In this document: piece after piece, positions 34,533-42,090 of the stretch
How positions within the stretch are numbered: position 1 is the stretch's first letter
Layout of the letters: each line of letters starts with the position of its first letter
NCBI GenBank assembly: GCA_910586245.1
Contig: CAJUFY010000003.1
Location: 62,001 to 126,000 of the forward strand
Source: an uncultured Christensenella sp.
GTDB taxonomy: Bacteria > Bacillota > Clostridia > Christensenellales > Borkfalkiaceae
Direction: 5' to 3'
Length of the DNA stretch: 64,000 nt
Position numbers and translations under genes: made by a program
Notes under the pieces: generated by a model
Databases searched by the model: none
Seen by the model: the letters and a program-made list of their open reading frames with translations, nothing else
Told to the model about the DNA's origin: nothing

Positions 34533-36277
34533 ACGACTCCCTCCACGGGCGCAATTTGCATGACGCGAATGATCCCTTCAAAAATTTCTTTTGCGCAAGG
34601 CGCGGCAACGGCGCTGCCGTAATAGGAGCCTTCCGGCTCGTCTACGACGATCAGCGCGAGATAACGTGGCTGATTTGCGGGAAAATAACCCACGAACGAA
34701 GAAATATACTTGCCCTGCGCGATCACGCCGTTTTCGTATTTCTGCGCCGTACCCGTCTTGCCCGCCACGCGGTAACCTTCGATATACGCTTTTTTTCCGC
34801 TGCCGTCCCTTACGACGCCTTCTAACATGTTGGAAAGCAAAGCCGAAGCCTCTTCGCTCACCGTGCGCGCCACGAGCGAAGGCTGCATTTTTTCCCTTAC
34901 GGAACCGTCGTCCGAATAAATTTCGGCAACGGTGCGCGGCGCATAATAATAACCTCCGTTGACCGCGGAAGCGGCGGCGCAGGCAAGTTGCAACGGCGTT
35001 ACCGCAATCGCCTGTCCGAAACCGATGCGCGCGAGGTCGCCGTTTTGCACGGCGCTTTCGGGCAATAGCATGCCGATGGATTCCCCCGAAAAGTCGATCC
35101 CCGACTCCCGCCCGAAGCGGAACGCCGAAAGGTAATCGTAAAACTTTTCTTTTCCCACAGACAGCGCGATATCGACGAAGCAGGGATTGCAACTGTTATT
35201 GAGTGCTTCCGCAAGCGTCTGGTTGGAATGTTTTCCGTTCGCATGATCGCTCCAACATTTGATTGTAGAGCCCTCCACCGTACGCGTACGCGCGCTCGGA
35301 AAGACGTGATTGAGCGAAAACGCGTCGGAATTCCCCTTTAAATATTCTTCGATATTTGCCGCCGCAGTCACGATCTTAAACGTGGAGCCCGGTTCGTAAA
35401 CGTCGCTTACAAGACTGTTGCGCGACAGCCGATTGAGCGTGTCGATGTCGTTGCGGGGGATCTCGTTTAAATCGTACGAAGGCAAATTGACCATTGCAAG
35501 CAGAGAAAAATCGTTCGGATCGAGTACGATGCAACGCGCCGCCTTCGCATTCGTGGATTCAAGCGTTTTCTGCATGACTTCTTCCGCAAGCGCCTGAATG
35601 CGGTAATCAAGCGTCAGCCGAACGTTCAGCCCGTCTTCCGCAGGCAGATAAGCGGCAGCCGCGCCTTTCAGATCGACGCCGATCAAATCCGTTTCGAATA
35701 AAATTTCGCCGTTTTTTCCCGCCAGATATTTGTTATAATACTGCTCTACTCCCGTCGTTCCCGAACGGTCGTACGAAGTGAATCCCAAAATCTGACACGC
35801 AAGCGAACCGTAAGGATAAACGCGTACGTTATCGCGCGAATAATAAATGCCGGAAAGATTCGCACCCTCGATTTTTTCCACGGTTTCCTTCCCCGTCTGC
35901 CGCACGACGGTGACTTCAGAACGGCTCTTGTCGGTCAATTTGGTCAGAATGGATTCGTAGGGTACGTTTAGTTGCGCGGAAAGCAATTCCGCGCTTTTTT
36001 CTGCATTTTTTACAGCCGAGGCACGCGCAAACACACTGTAAGCCGTTTGATTTCCCGCAAGCAATTCTCCGTTTCGATCAACAATTTTACCGCGTCCCGC
36101 AACGACGGGAATTTCACGCGTCCACTGATCCAGCGCAAGATAATGCAAATCGTCTTCCCAAATGACCTGTATGTAAAAAAAACGCATGAGAAAAACACAA
36201 AAAATAAAGGCTATCGCCATAAGTACGGCAAATAACCTCTTCTGTAAAATACTGATTGAAAATTGTCTGTTTTTGAT
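34529..36277 (-). CDS. Division transpeptidase (class B PBP), predicted AUC start
   Basis: A class B penicillin-binding protein of the FtsI/PBP2B/SpoVD group, which cross-links septal peptidoglycan with FtsW. The transpeptidase motifs are EPGSTFKIVT (Ser-x-x-Lys), NNSCNP (SxN) and AGKTGTAQ (KTG); no PASTA domains follow. The first in-frame ATG (36220) would start inside the membrane helix and has no ribosome binding site. The open frame continues upstream to the stop of the FtsL-like gene and contains no ATG, GTG, TTG or CTG. A perfect GGAGGA (36284-36289) sits 7 nt before an AUC codon at 36275-36277. Starting there gives a normal basic cytoplasmic tail (IKNRQFSISILQKRLF) before the helix, 582 aa in all. 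This noncanonical start is inferred, not proven. Confidence 0.88.
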   Translation of the reverse strand: MKNRQFSISILQKRLFAVLMAIAFIFCVFLMRFFYIQVIWEDDLHYLALDQWTREIPVVAGRGKIVDRNGELLAGNQTAYSVFARASAVKNAEKSAELLSAQLNVPYESILTKLTDKSRSEVTVVRQTGKETVEKIEGANLSGIYYSRDNVRVYPYGSLACQILGFTSYDRSGTTGVEQYYNKYLAGKNGEILFETDLIGVDLKGAAAAYLPAEDGLNVRLTLDYRIQALAEEVMQKTLESTNAKAARCIVLDPNDFSLLAMVNLPSYDLNEIPRNDIDTLNRLSRNSLVSDVYEPGSTFKIVTAAANIEEYLKGNSDAFSLNHVFPSARTRTVEGSTIKCWSDHANGKHSNQTLAEALNNSCNPCFVDIALSVGKEKFYDYLSAFRFGRESGIDFSGESIGMLLPESAVQNGDLARIGFGQAIAVTPLQLACAAASAVNGGYYYAPRTVAEIYSDDGSVREKMQPSLVARTVSEEASALLSNMLEGVVRDGSGKKAYIEGYRVAGKTGTAQKYENGVIAQGKYISSFVGYFPANQPRYLALIVVDEPEGSYYGSAVAAPCAKEIFEGIIRVMQIAPVEGVV

Positions 36278-36295
36278 ACGCGTTCCTCCGAAGGA

Positions 36296-37042
36296 TTACT
36301 TGCGGACCATTCCGTTCGATTCTGCGTAATCTTTTACCATTTCGCTGATCGGACCTTCGAAATTCTTGATTTGTTCGATCTGGAAACCAAGATCGTTATA
36401 AACCTGTTGTTCCCGCAACACCTGTGCTTTCAAATCGGTTACGTTCGCGTCCAAGGAGTTGATAATACCCGTATTGATACAAATGACCACGATCGCCATG
36501 ACGATTGCGAATACCACCGCCGCAAGCACGATTTTTGCCCGCGTGGACACCGCGGAAAGAAATTTCGTGCGTTCTGCGGACGCAGTTTGCGCTTCCGACT
36601 GACGAAGAGTATTCATCGTGCGCGCCGTAGGTACGGCGTCGTCTTCGTCGGGCACGTAAGCGGGCTCCGGCTCTTTTACGGGAGCGGGCGCGTATGCGGG
36701 AGCGACGGAATCCGCAACCGCGGGCGCTTCGGCAATCAATTCGCCGTTTTTATAAGAAATGCCTGCGAACAGTTCACGCTTCCCTGCGGGCGCCGTATAA
36801 GGTTTATAATCGGTAAAAGACTGCGCATGGCTTACGGGCTTCGGCTCGGCAACGGGCGCGAAAGCTTGATTCTTGGAGCTAACCGTCGTTTCTTCCGTTT
36901 CGACGGCATCGGAAAAAAGCATCTTCCGATACTTGTCCATTTGCTTGATGTGCTCTTTTTCTTCCACGGAAACGCTACGGGGCTGCTGCGTTTGCGTGAC
37001 CCGTTCTTCTTTCGTTTGTTCCAAGACTGCAAGCCTTGCCAT
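36296..37042 (-). CDS. FtsL-like divisome protein with long cytoplasmic tail
   Basis: A 248-aa bitopic protein. Residues 1-168 are cytoplasmic, charged and low-complexity (Pro, Ala and Glu rich at ~100-140). One membrane helix spans ~171-190 (IVLAAVVFAIVMAIVVICIN). A short extracellular coiled coil follows (~193-225, with LKAQVLREQQVYNDLGFQIE). The topology and the position between rsmH and the division PBP match FtsL, which recruits and activates FtsW-FtsI with FtsQ. A typical FtsL is only ~100-120 aa, so the long cytoplasmic part is unusual. The ATG has AAGGAG upstream. The FtsL assignment is by position and topology; sequence similarity is not decisive. Confidence 0.75.
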   Translation of the reverse strand: MARLAVLEQTKEERVTQTQQPRSVSVEEKEHIKQMDKYRKMLFSDAVETEETTVSSKNQAFAPVAEPKPVSHAQSFTDYKPYTAPAGKRELFAGISYKNGELIAEAPAVADSVAPAYAPAPVKEPEPAYVPDEDDAVPTARTMNTLRQSEAQTASAERTKFLSAVSTRAKIVLAAVVFAIVMAIVVICINTGIINSLDANVTDLKAQVLREQQVYNDLGFQIEQIKNFEGPISEMVKDYAESNGMVRK

Positions 37043-37084
37043 GGTCTTACTCCTTAAATGTATTCCGGCTTTCCGCCGATCATT

Positions 37085-38014
37085 CTATAATTTTTGCGCG
37101 ATTCTGAGTTTTGCGCATTTACTGCGCGAATTTTCGTCCGTTTCCTCTTTGCACGCCGTAAGCGGCTTTCTCGTGACGAGTTCGATTTCCTCTTTTCTTC
37201 CGCATACGCATTGAGGGAAATCTTTCGGACAGGTACATCCCGCGGAAAGATCGCGGAACACTTGCTTTACGATTCTATCTTCCAACGAATGGAAGGTGAT
37301 AACGCACGCTCTGCCGCCGCGTTTCAGCCTGCGGGTAAGCCCCCGCACGCATTCCCGCAACCCTTCGAGCTCTCCGTTTACTTCGATTCTGATCGCCTGA
37401 AACGTTTTCCGCGCACAAGCCGCATATCGGTATTTGGCGGGAACGCTTTTTTCAATTATTTCTTCCAGTTCTTTGCAGGTCGCTACGGGTTTTTCCGCTC
37501 TTGCGCGCATCAGATTTCTTGCAATCGACGGCGCATACTGCTCTTCCCCGTATTCGTATAAGATTTGTCTGAGCCGTACTTCGGAATATCCGTTCACGAC
37601 GTCGTATGCGCTGAATTCCGAACGCCTGTCCATTCTCATGTCGAGCGGCGCGTTTCCGTTCCGGTAAGCGAAGCCGCGCGCTTCGTCGTCAATCTGATGC
37701 GACGAAATTCCGAGATCGAGCAAGTATCCGTCTATTTGATCGATTCCCTCCGCCGCAAATACCGATTCGTAATTTTTGAAATCGGTACGATGCAAACGGT
37801 ATCTTTCGCCGTAAGGAGCAAGCCGTCTGCCAGCTTCTTCAATCGCATCGCCGTCTTTGTCGGTTGCGATCAGCTTCACCGTGGCATTTGCACCGAGGAT
37901 CGCCGAGGAATGTCCGCCTCCACCCGCAGTACCGTCGAAATAAACTCCGCCGTCGCGAATCGCAAGCCCCTCGATCACTTCATTTACCATGATCGGACGA
38001 TGATATTCACGCAT
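37085..38014 (-). CDS. rsmH: 16S rRNA (cytosine-N4) methyltransferase
   Basis: A 309-aa SAM-dependent enzyme that methylates N4 of C1402 in 16S rRNA. The N-terminal HRPIMVNEVIEGL and YFDGTAGGGGHSSAIL form the SAM site; LLDLGISSHQIDD and RGFAYRNGNAPLDMRMD are the family signatures, followed by FHSLEDRIVKQVF. It overlaps the end of mraZ by 8 bp and has only a weak purine tract as a binding site, so its translation probably depends on mraZ. It is the second gene of the dcw operon, the usual place. Confidence 0.96.
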   Translation of the reverse strand: MREYHRPIMVNEVIEGLAIRDGGVYFDGTAGGGGHSSAILGANATVKLIATDKDGDAIEEAGRRLAPYGERYRLHRTDFKNYESVFAAEGIDQIDGYLLDLGISSHQIDDEARGFAYRNGNAPLDMRMDRRSEFSAYDVVNGYSEVRLRQILYEYGEEQYAPSIARNLMRARAEKPVATCKELEEIIEKSVPAKYRYAACARKTFQAIRIEVNGELEGLRECVRGLTRRLKRGGRACVITFHSLEDRIVKQVFRDLSAGCTCPKDFPQCVCGRKEEIELVTRKPLTACKEETDENSRSKCAKLRIAQKL

Positions 38015-38453
38015 TGTCTTGCTTCTTCTTATAGAGCGCCGAAATAATGGTGCTCATCGGTTTTTCCGCAATTACTTTTTCGTAGGAATCCTGATCCCAA
38101 ATTTCGATAAACGAACCCATACCGACCGTAACGACGTCTTTTTTCAAACCGGCGTGCTTCCGAACGGAAAGCGGGAGTTGCGTTCTGCCCTGCGAATCTT
38201 CGTTCACTTCTTCCGTACGCGCCATCATCGCCGTCATTGCATCCATCATATCTTGATCGCCCGGATCCATTTCTTCGAAAACACTCATTTTTTTGCTGAG
38301 TACCGATTCGGGCATCACAGCGATGCGTCCGGGATTGTACTGGACGAAATAAAGCGTTTCTTCCTTCGGAAATGCGTTCTTGTATTTCGCGGGAATTCTG
38401 ATTCTGTTTTTCGCATCCATCTGATGACAGACGGTTCCTGTGAGAAAATGCAT
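38007..38453 (-). CDS. mraZ: Transcriptional regulator MraZ
   Basis: A 148-aa protein with two tandem AbrB-like domains, each with a DxxxR-type signature (first MDAKNRIRIPAKY, second EDSQGRTQLPLSV). MraZ is the first gene of many dcw operons, forms a ring oligomer and binds direct repeats upstream of itself. Such repeats are visible here: four 10-bp-spaced GTGG-type boxes overlap its promoter (38515-38548), so autoregulation is expected. The ATG has a clear AAGGAG upstream. MraZ acts as repressor in some species and activator in others; the overlap of boxes with the -35 element favours repression here. Confidence 0.97.
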   Translation of the reverse strand: MHFLTGTVCHQMDAKNRIRIPAKYKNAFPKEETLYFVQYNPGRIAVMPESVLSKKMSVFEEMDPGDQDMMDAMTAMMARTEEVNEDSQGRTQLPLSVRKHAGLKKDVVTVGMGSFIEIWDQDSYEKVIAEKPMSTIISALYKKKQDNA

Positions 38454-38495
38454 TCCCGCTCCTTCCGAAAGATACTTTTCGAGATTAACGAGATA

Positions 38496-38524
38496 ATTAT
38501 AGCATCGATTGTGACCACCGTCAA
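38496..38524 (-). promoter_or_regulatory. dcw (mraZ) promoter
   Basis: TTGACG (38519-38524), 17 bp, TATAAT (38496-38501) on the minus strand, 43 bp before the mraZ start. It is the only consensus promoter I see for mraZ through ftsQ. Confidence 0.9.
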
Positions 38525-38548
38525 CCCTTTGTAACCACTTTTTTCCAC
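38515..38548 (-). promoter_or_regulatory. MraZ box, four 10-bp repeats
   Basis: On the minus strand the repeats are GTGGAAAAAA, GTGGTTACAA, AGGGTTGACG and GTGGTCACAA, an exact 10-bp period with the GTGG core at 38545, 38535, 38525 (AGGG) and 38515. One repeat contains the -35 hexamer. This matches the known direct-repeat operators of MraZ. Confidence 0.82.
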
Positions 38549-38573
38549 GAAATTAAAATATTTTTAAAAATAT

Positions 38574-39365
38574 CTAAAACATTCGTTCGGATTTAAAGAC
38601 CGATTCATTGATTTTACCGCCTTTTCCGACAAAATACACCCCTTTGCTTTGTATTTTAGTCAAACAATTGTTCGTATTTTGTGTAATATCAAGGGGTTGA
38701 CGGTGGTCATAGAGATTCGTTTTTTGCTCCGAAAGCACGGAAACAAGCCGTTTCGCAGTTCCTTCGTTGCCGTCAAATACGGGGATTCCGCCGTAAAAAG
38801 CAGAAATTTCCGATTTCAGATAGACGTAATGCGTACAACCGAGTACGACGCCGTCGTAATTCCCTTTCGGTAAGTGGTCGGAAAGGGTCAGACTTTTTCC
38901 AAAAAGAAATTTTGCTTCGATCGCGCCGGCAAGCCCCCTTGCCGCAAAAGGCGTAAAACGGCACGAAGGCACAGATTGGATCAGCGACTGAAACCGCGCG
39001 CTTTCAACGGTGCGGGAAGTTGCCAGAACAAGCACGTTGCTGCACGTTTTCGCCGCAACTTTTACCGCCGGTTCCGTTCCGATCACTGGAAACGGAAATT
39101 CCCCTCTCATCCGTTCCGCACAAACTGCCGTCGCGGTGTTGCAGGCAAGAACGGCGGCGTCCACGCCGATTTCGGAAAACTTCGTAAGCGCACGGCGAAC
39201 GAAAACCGTAATCTCTTCCGCGCTGCGGTTGCCGTACGGAGCATGAAAATTATCCCCGTAATAAAAATAATTCAGATCGTGCGCAACGCGCAGACACGTT
39301 TCAAGCACCGTTAATCCGCCGATTCCGCTATCGAAAACGCCGATCCGAAACCCTTTCTTCCTCAA
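38574..39365 (-). CDS. murI: Glutamate racemase
   Basis: A 263-aa cofactor-independent racemase that makes D-glutamate for peptidoglycan. The motifs are IGVFDSGIGGLTVLE, YYGDNFHAPYGNRS, and the two catalytic cysteines in VLACNTATA and VLGCTHYVYL. Initiation is at a TTG (39365) with GGGAGGAG placed 7 nt upstream; no ATG occurs before the conserved DSGIGG. It lies directly upstream of the mraZ promoter on the same strand, without a clear terminator, so some read-through into dcw is possible. This adjacency makes sense because MurD uses its product. Confidence 0.95.
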   Translation of the reverse strand: MRKKGFRIGVFDSGIGGLTVLETCLRVAHDLNYFYYGDNFHAPYGNRSAEEITVFVRRALTKFSEIGVDAAVLACNTATAVCAERMRGEFPFPVIGTEPAVKVAAKTCSNVLVLATSRTVESARFQSLIQSVPSCRFTPFAARGLAGAIEAKFLFGKSLTLSDHLPKGNYDGVVLGCTHYVYLKSEISAFYGGIPVFDGNEGTAKRLVSVLSEQKTNLYDHRQPLDITQNTNNCLTKIQSKGVYFVGKGGKINESVFKSERMF

Positions 39366-39423
39366 TATCTCTCCTCCCGCAAGAAAATTTTACAAAATTT
39401 TGCTTCTTTGCGTGAAAAAACAG

Positions 39424-39452
39424 TTTACAAGGCATTGAATTTATGCTAAAAT
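39424..39452 (+). promoter_or_regulatory. rpsT promoter
   Basis: TTTACA (39424-39429), 17 bp, extended -10 TGC-TAAAAT (39447-39452) on the plus strand, about 40 bp before rpsT and divergent from murI. Confidence 0.75.
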
Positions 39453-39492
39453 ATCATAAGTTAATTCAGTTGCAAATCAAAGGAGTAATATC

Positions 39493-39753
39493 GTGCCCAA
39501 CATTAAATCCGCAAAAAAGCGCGTTTTGGTAACCGAGAAGAAAGCAGAACAAAACAAGGCGATTAAATCCGCGTTAAAAACGCAGATTAAAAAGTTCCTC
39601 GCGGCAGTCAACGCAGGCGACAAAGAACTTGCTAACAGCCTCTATCCCGATACGGTTTCCGCAATCGACGGCGCCGTAACCAAAGGCATTCTTCATAAGA
39701 ATAACGCTGCGAATAAAAAGGCAAAGCTTGCAAAAAAACTTGCCGCAATTTAA
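39493..39753 (+). CDS. rpsT: 30S ribosomal protein S20
   Basis: An 86-aa, Lys/Ala-rich protein that binds 16S rRNA in the body of the small subunit. The N-terminus PNIKSAKKRVLVTEKKAEQN and the C-terminal KGILHKNNAANKKAKLAKKL are typical of bS20. The start codon is GTG with AAAGGAG upstream. S20 synthesis is controlled by weak start codons in E. coli (UUG), so the GTG start is of interest but not unusual. It is a monocistronic unit with its own promoter and two terminators downstream. Confidence 0.97.
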   Translation: MPNIKSAKKRVLVTEKKAEQNKAIKSALKTQIKKFLAAVNAGDKELANSLYPDTVSAIDGAVTKGILHKNNAANKKAKLAKKLAAI

Positions 39754-39771
39754 ACGTATCCTACGTAAAGC

Positions 39772-39822
39772 AACCTCCGCTTGAAGCGGAGGTTTTTTTG
39801 CGCCCGATTAAAAAATCGGGCG
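39772..39822 (+). terminator. Tandem terminators after rpsT
   Basis: The first stem is AACCTCCGC/GCGGAGGTT (39772-39794), followed by five more T. The second stem is CGCCCGATT/AATCGGGCG (39801-39822), followed by four T. Confidence 0.9.
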
Positions 39823-39900
39823 TTTTCCGCTATATATAGTATATTCCCCTTTTCAATCGAAAGGTGTGTAAAATTTTTGTCGAAAATGCCTTTCAAACAG

Positions 39901-39929
39901 TTGACAGGGAAGAAAGAATATACTATACT
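39901..39929 (+). promoter_or_regulatory. Promoter of the regulator-potABCD operon
   Basis: TTGACA (39901-39906), 17 bp, TATACT (39924-39929) on the plus strand. The leader to the regulator start at 40035 is about 100 nt and AT-rich. Confidence 0.85.
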
Positions 39930-39955
39930 CTTTTGCGGCTTGGGTTTATTTTTAT

Positions 39956-40022
39956 TAAACTTTCAGTTTATTTTTACGAGAGTTTTACAAAAATCACCCA
40001 AAAGTTTACAAATATTAAACTT
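39956..40022 (+). promoter_or_regulatory. Putative regulator operators in the pot leader
   Basis: Two inverted repeats with the same half-site are seen: TAAACT-TTC-AGTTTA (39956-39970) and AAGTTTA-7 nt-TAAACTT (40002-40022). The second ends just before the ribosome binding site. XRE-cupin regulators commonly bind such sites next to their own genes, so autoregulation is inferred. Confidence 0.5.
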
Positions 40023-40034
40023 CGGGAGGTTTTC

Positions 40035-40568
40035 ATGGAACTGGGAGCAAAACTGAAAGAGATCCGACAGCAAAAAAACTTAACACAGGAAGAGCTTGCC
40101 GACCGCTGCGAATTGACGAAAGGTTATATTTCGCAATTGGAAAACGACCTGACAAGCCCCTCGATTGCAACGCTGTGCGATCTCTTGAATGCGCTCGGCA
40201 GCAATCTTTCCGACTTCTTCCACGAAGAAAGCGAAGGAAAAATCGTTTTCACCGAATCCGAATATATCGAAAAACAATCGGAAGGGATGATCTGGAACTG
40301 GGTGATTCCCAACGCGCAAAAAAATATGATGGAACCCGTTCTCGTGGAACTGGAACCGGGCGCGGCAACGCAGACGGACTTCCCCCACGAAGGAGAAGAA
40401 TTCGGTTTCGTCATGGAAGGAAAGATCGCAATCGTCCGCGCCGGTAAACAGCATCGGGCAAAAAAAGGAGAAAGTTTTTATTTTACTTCCAACAAAGAAC
40501 ATTATATCGTAAATATCGGAAAGGGAAAAGCCAGATTCTTATGGATTTCCACCCCGCCTAATTTTTAA
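40035..40568 (+). CDS. XRE-cupin transcriptional regulator (PuuR type)
   Basis: A 177-aa regulator with an N-terminal helix-turn-helix (residues ~6-60, LKEIRQQKNLTQEELADRCE and KGYISQLENDLTSPSIATL). A C-terminal cupin domain (~105-175, with HEGEEFGFVMEGKIAIVRAG) probably senses a small ligand. ATG 40035 has GGGAGG 6-8 nt upstream; the longer open frame to the left runs through the leader and is ignored. It is the first gene of the polyamine transporter operon, 16 bp before potA, and in other Bacillota such regulators control polyamine uptake. Putative operators lie in its own leader. Confidence 0.9.
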   Translation: MELGAKLKEIRQQKNLTQEELADRCELTKGYISQLENDLTSPSIATLCDLLNALGSNLSDFFHEESEGKIVFTESEYIEKQSEGMIWNWVIPNAQKNMMEPVLVELEPGAATQTDFPHEGEEFGFVMEGKIAIVRAGKQHRAKKGESFYFTSNKEHYIVNIGKGKARFLWISTPPNF

Positions 40569-40584
40569 TACCGAGGAGAAAACT

Positions 40585-42090
40585 ATGTCTGAACGCATCA
40601 TCGAACTCGTAGACGTAACCAAAAGTTACGAAGACAATCTTGTCATCGACCACGTGAACCTTTACGTAAACAAAGGCGAATTCATTACGCTCCTCGGCCC
40701 TTCTGGTTGCGGAAAAACCACGACGCTACGCATGATCGCGGGTTTCGACACGCCGACGAGCGGAAAAATTTTATTAAACGGGAAAGACATTTCTTATCTC
40801 CCGCCGAACAAGCGCCCCGTAAACACCGTTTTTCAGCGCTACGCCCTCTTTCCGCATTTGAATATCTTCGAAAATATTGCGTTCGGACTCAAATGCAAAA
40901 AAGTCGCAAATACCTACCGTAACAATGCAGGCGAGGAATACACCAAAACCGAACGTTATTCGAAAAAAGAGATCCGCGAAAAAGTAGAACGCGCGTTGGC
41001 GCTCGTCGATTTGGAAGGATTTGAAAAACGCGCGGTTTCCACCCTTTCCGGCGGACAGCAACAACGCGTCGCCATTGCGCGCGCCATCGTGAACGAACCG
41101 GAAATTCTGTTGCTCGACGAGCCGCTCGGCGCGCTCGATTTAAAGATGCGCAAAGAAATGCAGATCGAGCTGAAAGAAATGCACAAACGGCTCGGCATTA
41201 CCTTCATCTACGTGACGCACGATCAGGAAGAAGCGCTCACAATGTCGGACACCGTCGTCGTAATGGCGGACGGTATCGTACAGCAAATCGGCACCCCCGC
41301 CAAAATCTACAACGAACCCGCCAACACCTTCGTTGCGGACTTTATCGGCGAAAGCAATATTTTCAACGGCACCGTCGTGGGTGAACGCCGCGTGAAATTC
41401 TGCGGAAAAACATTCGATTGCGTCGATGAATTCGAACGCAACGAACCCGTGGACGTCGTCGTCCGCCCCGAAGATATCCGTATGTGCGCACCCGAAGACG
41501 GTACGTTAAAGGGAAACGTCATTTCCGTCGTATTTAAAGGCATTCACTACGAAATTACCGTACAGGTCGGTAAATACGAAGTCGTGATCAACAGTACGGA
41601 AAGCCGCCGCGAAGGCGAAGTGATCGGCATGAAAATCGGCGCGGAAGAGATTCATTTGATGAAGCCGAAGTACACCACGAACGTCTTTGACGGCGTGATT
41701 ACCAAACGGAATACGGTTACCTTCGGCGACGGCGAATTCGAATGCGACCTCACACAGCTCTATCCTGGCAGCCGCATCGACGAGGAAGAATATCTTGTAA
41801 CGGCAACGGGCGAACGGCTTGATTTGACGGATACGCAGGTAAAGGTGGAAGTCGGGCTCAACGATATCGAAATCAGCGACGATGCGGAAGCAGGCGGCGC
41901 AACCGGACACATTATTTCCATCATCTATAAGGGCGACCACTACCGCCTGATCGTGCGTACGGAAGAAAACGAAGAAGACTTCGTGTTTGCCACCGCTGAT
42001 TTGTGGAATGAAAACGATTTGGTATCGATTATCATCCCTAAAGATAAAATTAAACTTTCCCTGAAAAATACGGAGGAGAAAAAGAGATGA
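40585..42090 (+). CDS. potA: Polyamine ABC transporter ATPase PotA, extended
   Basis: The ATP-binding subunit of the spermidine/putrescine importer. Walker A is GPSGCGKTTT, the Q-loop is FQRYALFPHL, the signature is LSGGQQQRVAIARA, Walker B is ILLLDEPLGALD and the switch His is in VTHDQEEAL. A TOBE domain follows at about 285-350. The protein is 501 aa, whereas PotA is usually ~350-380. The extra ~140 residues look like a second TOBE-like unit, because GHIISIIYKGDHYRLIV mirrors GNVISVVFKGIHYEITV. The extra domain could be an added ligand sensor that controls transport; this is inference. potB overlaps its stop by four bases. Confidence 0.92.
   Translation: MSERIIELVDVTKSYEDNLVIDHVNLYVNKGEFITLLGPSGCGKTTTLRMIAGFDTPTSGKILLNGKDISYLPPNKRPVNTVFQRYALFPHLNIFENIAFGLKCKKVANTYRNNAGEEYTKTERYSKKEIREKVERALALVDLEGFEKRAVSTLSGGQQQRVAIARAIVNEPEILLLDEPLGALDLKMRKEMQIELKEMHKRLGITFIYVTHDQEEALTMSDTVVVMADGIVQQIGTPAKIYNEPANTFVADFIGESNIFNGTVVGERRVKFCGKTFDCVDEFERNEPVDVVVRPEDIRMCAPEDGTLKGNVISVVFKGIHYEITVQVGKYEVVINSTESRREGEVIGMKIGAEEIHLMKPKYTTNVFDGVITKRNTVTFGDGEFECDLTQLYPGSRIDEEEYLVTATGERLDLTDTQVKVEVGLNDIEISDDAEAGGATGHIISIIYKGDHYRLIVRTEENEEDFVFATADLWNENDLVSIIIPKDKIKLSLKNTEEKKR

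Noticed and set aside
38551..38573. A/T-rich repeat after murI as a terminator
   Set aside because: It has only A/T pairs and no stable GC stem, so it cannot be called an intrinsic terminator.
39864..40034. N-terminal extension of the XRE-cupin regulator by 57 residues
   Set aside because: The promoter at 39901-39929 lies inside it, and ATG 40035 has a good GGGAGG. The extension is leader DNA.
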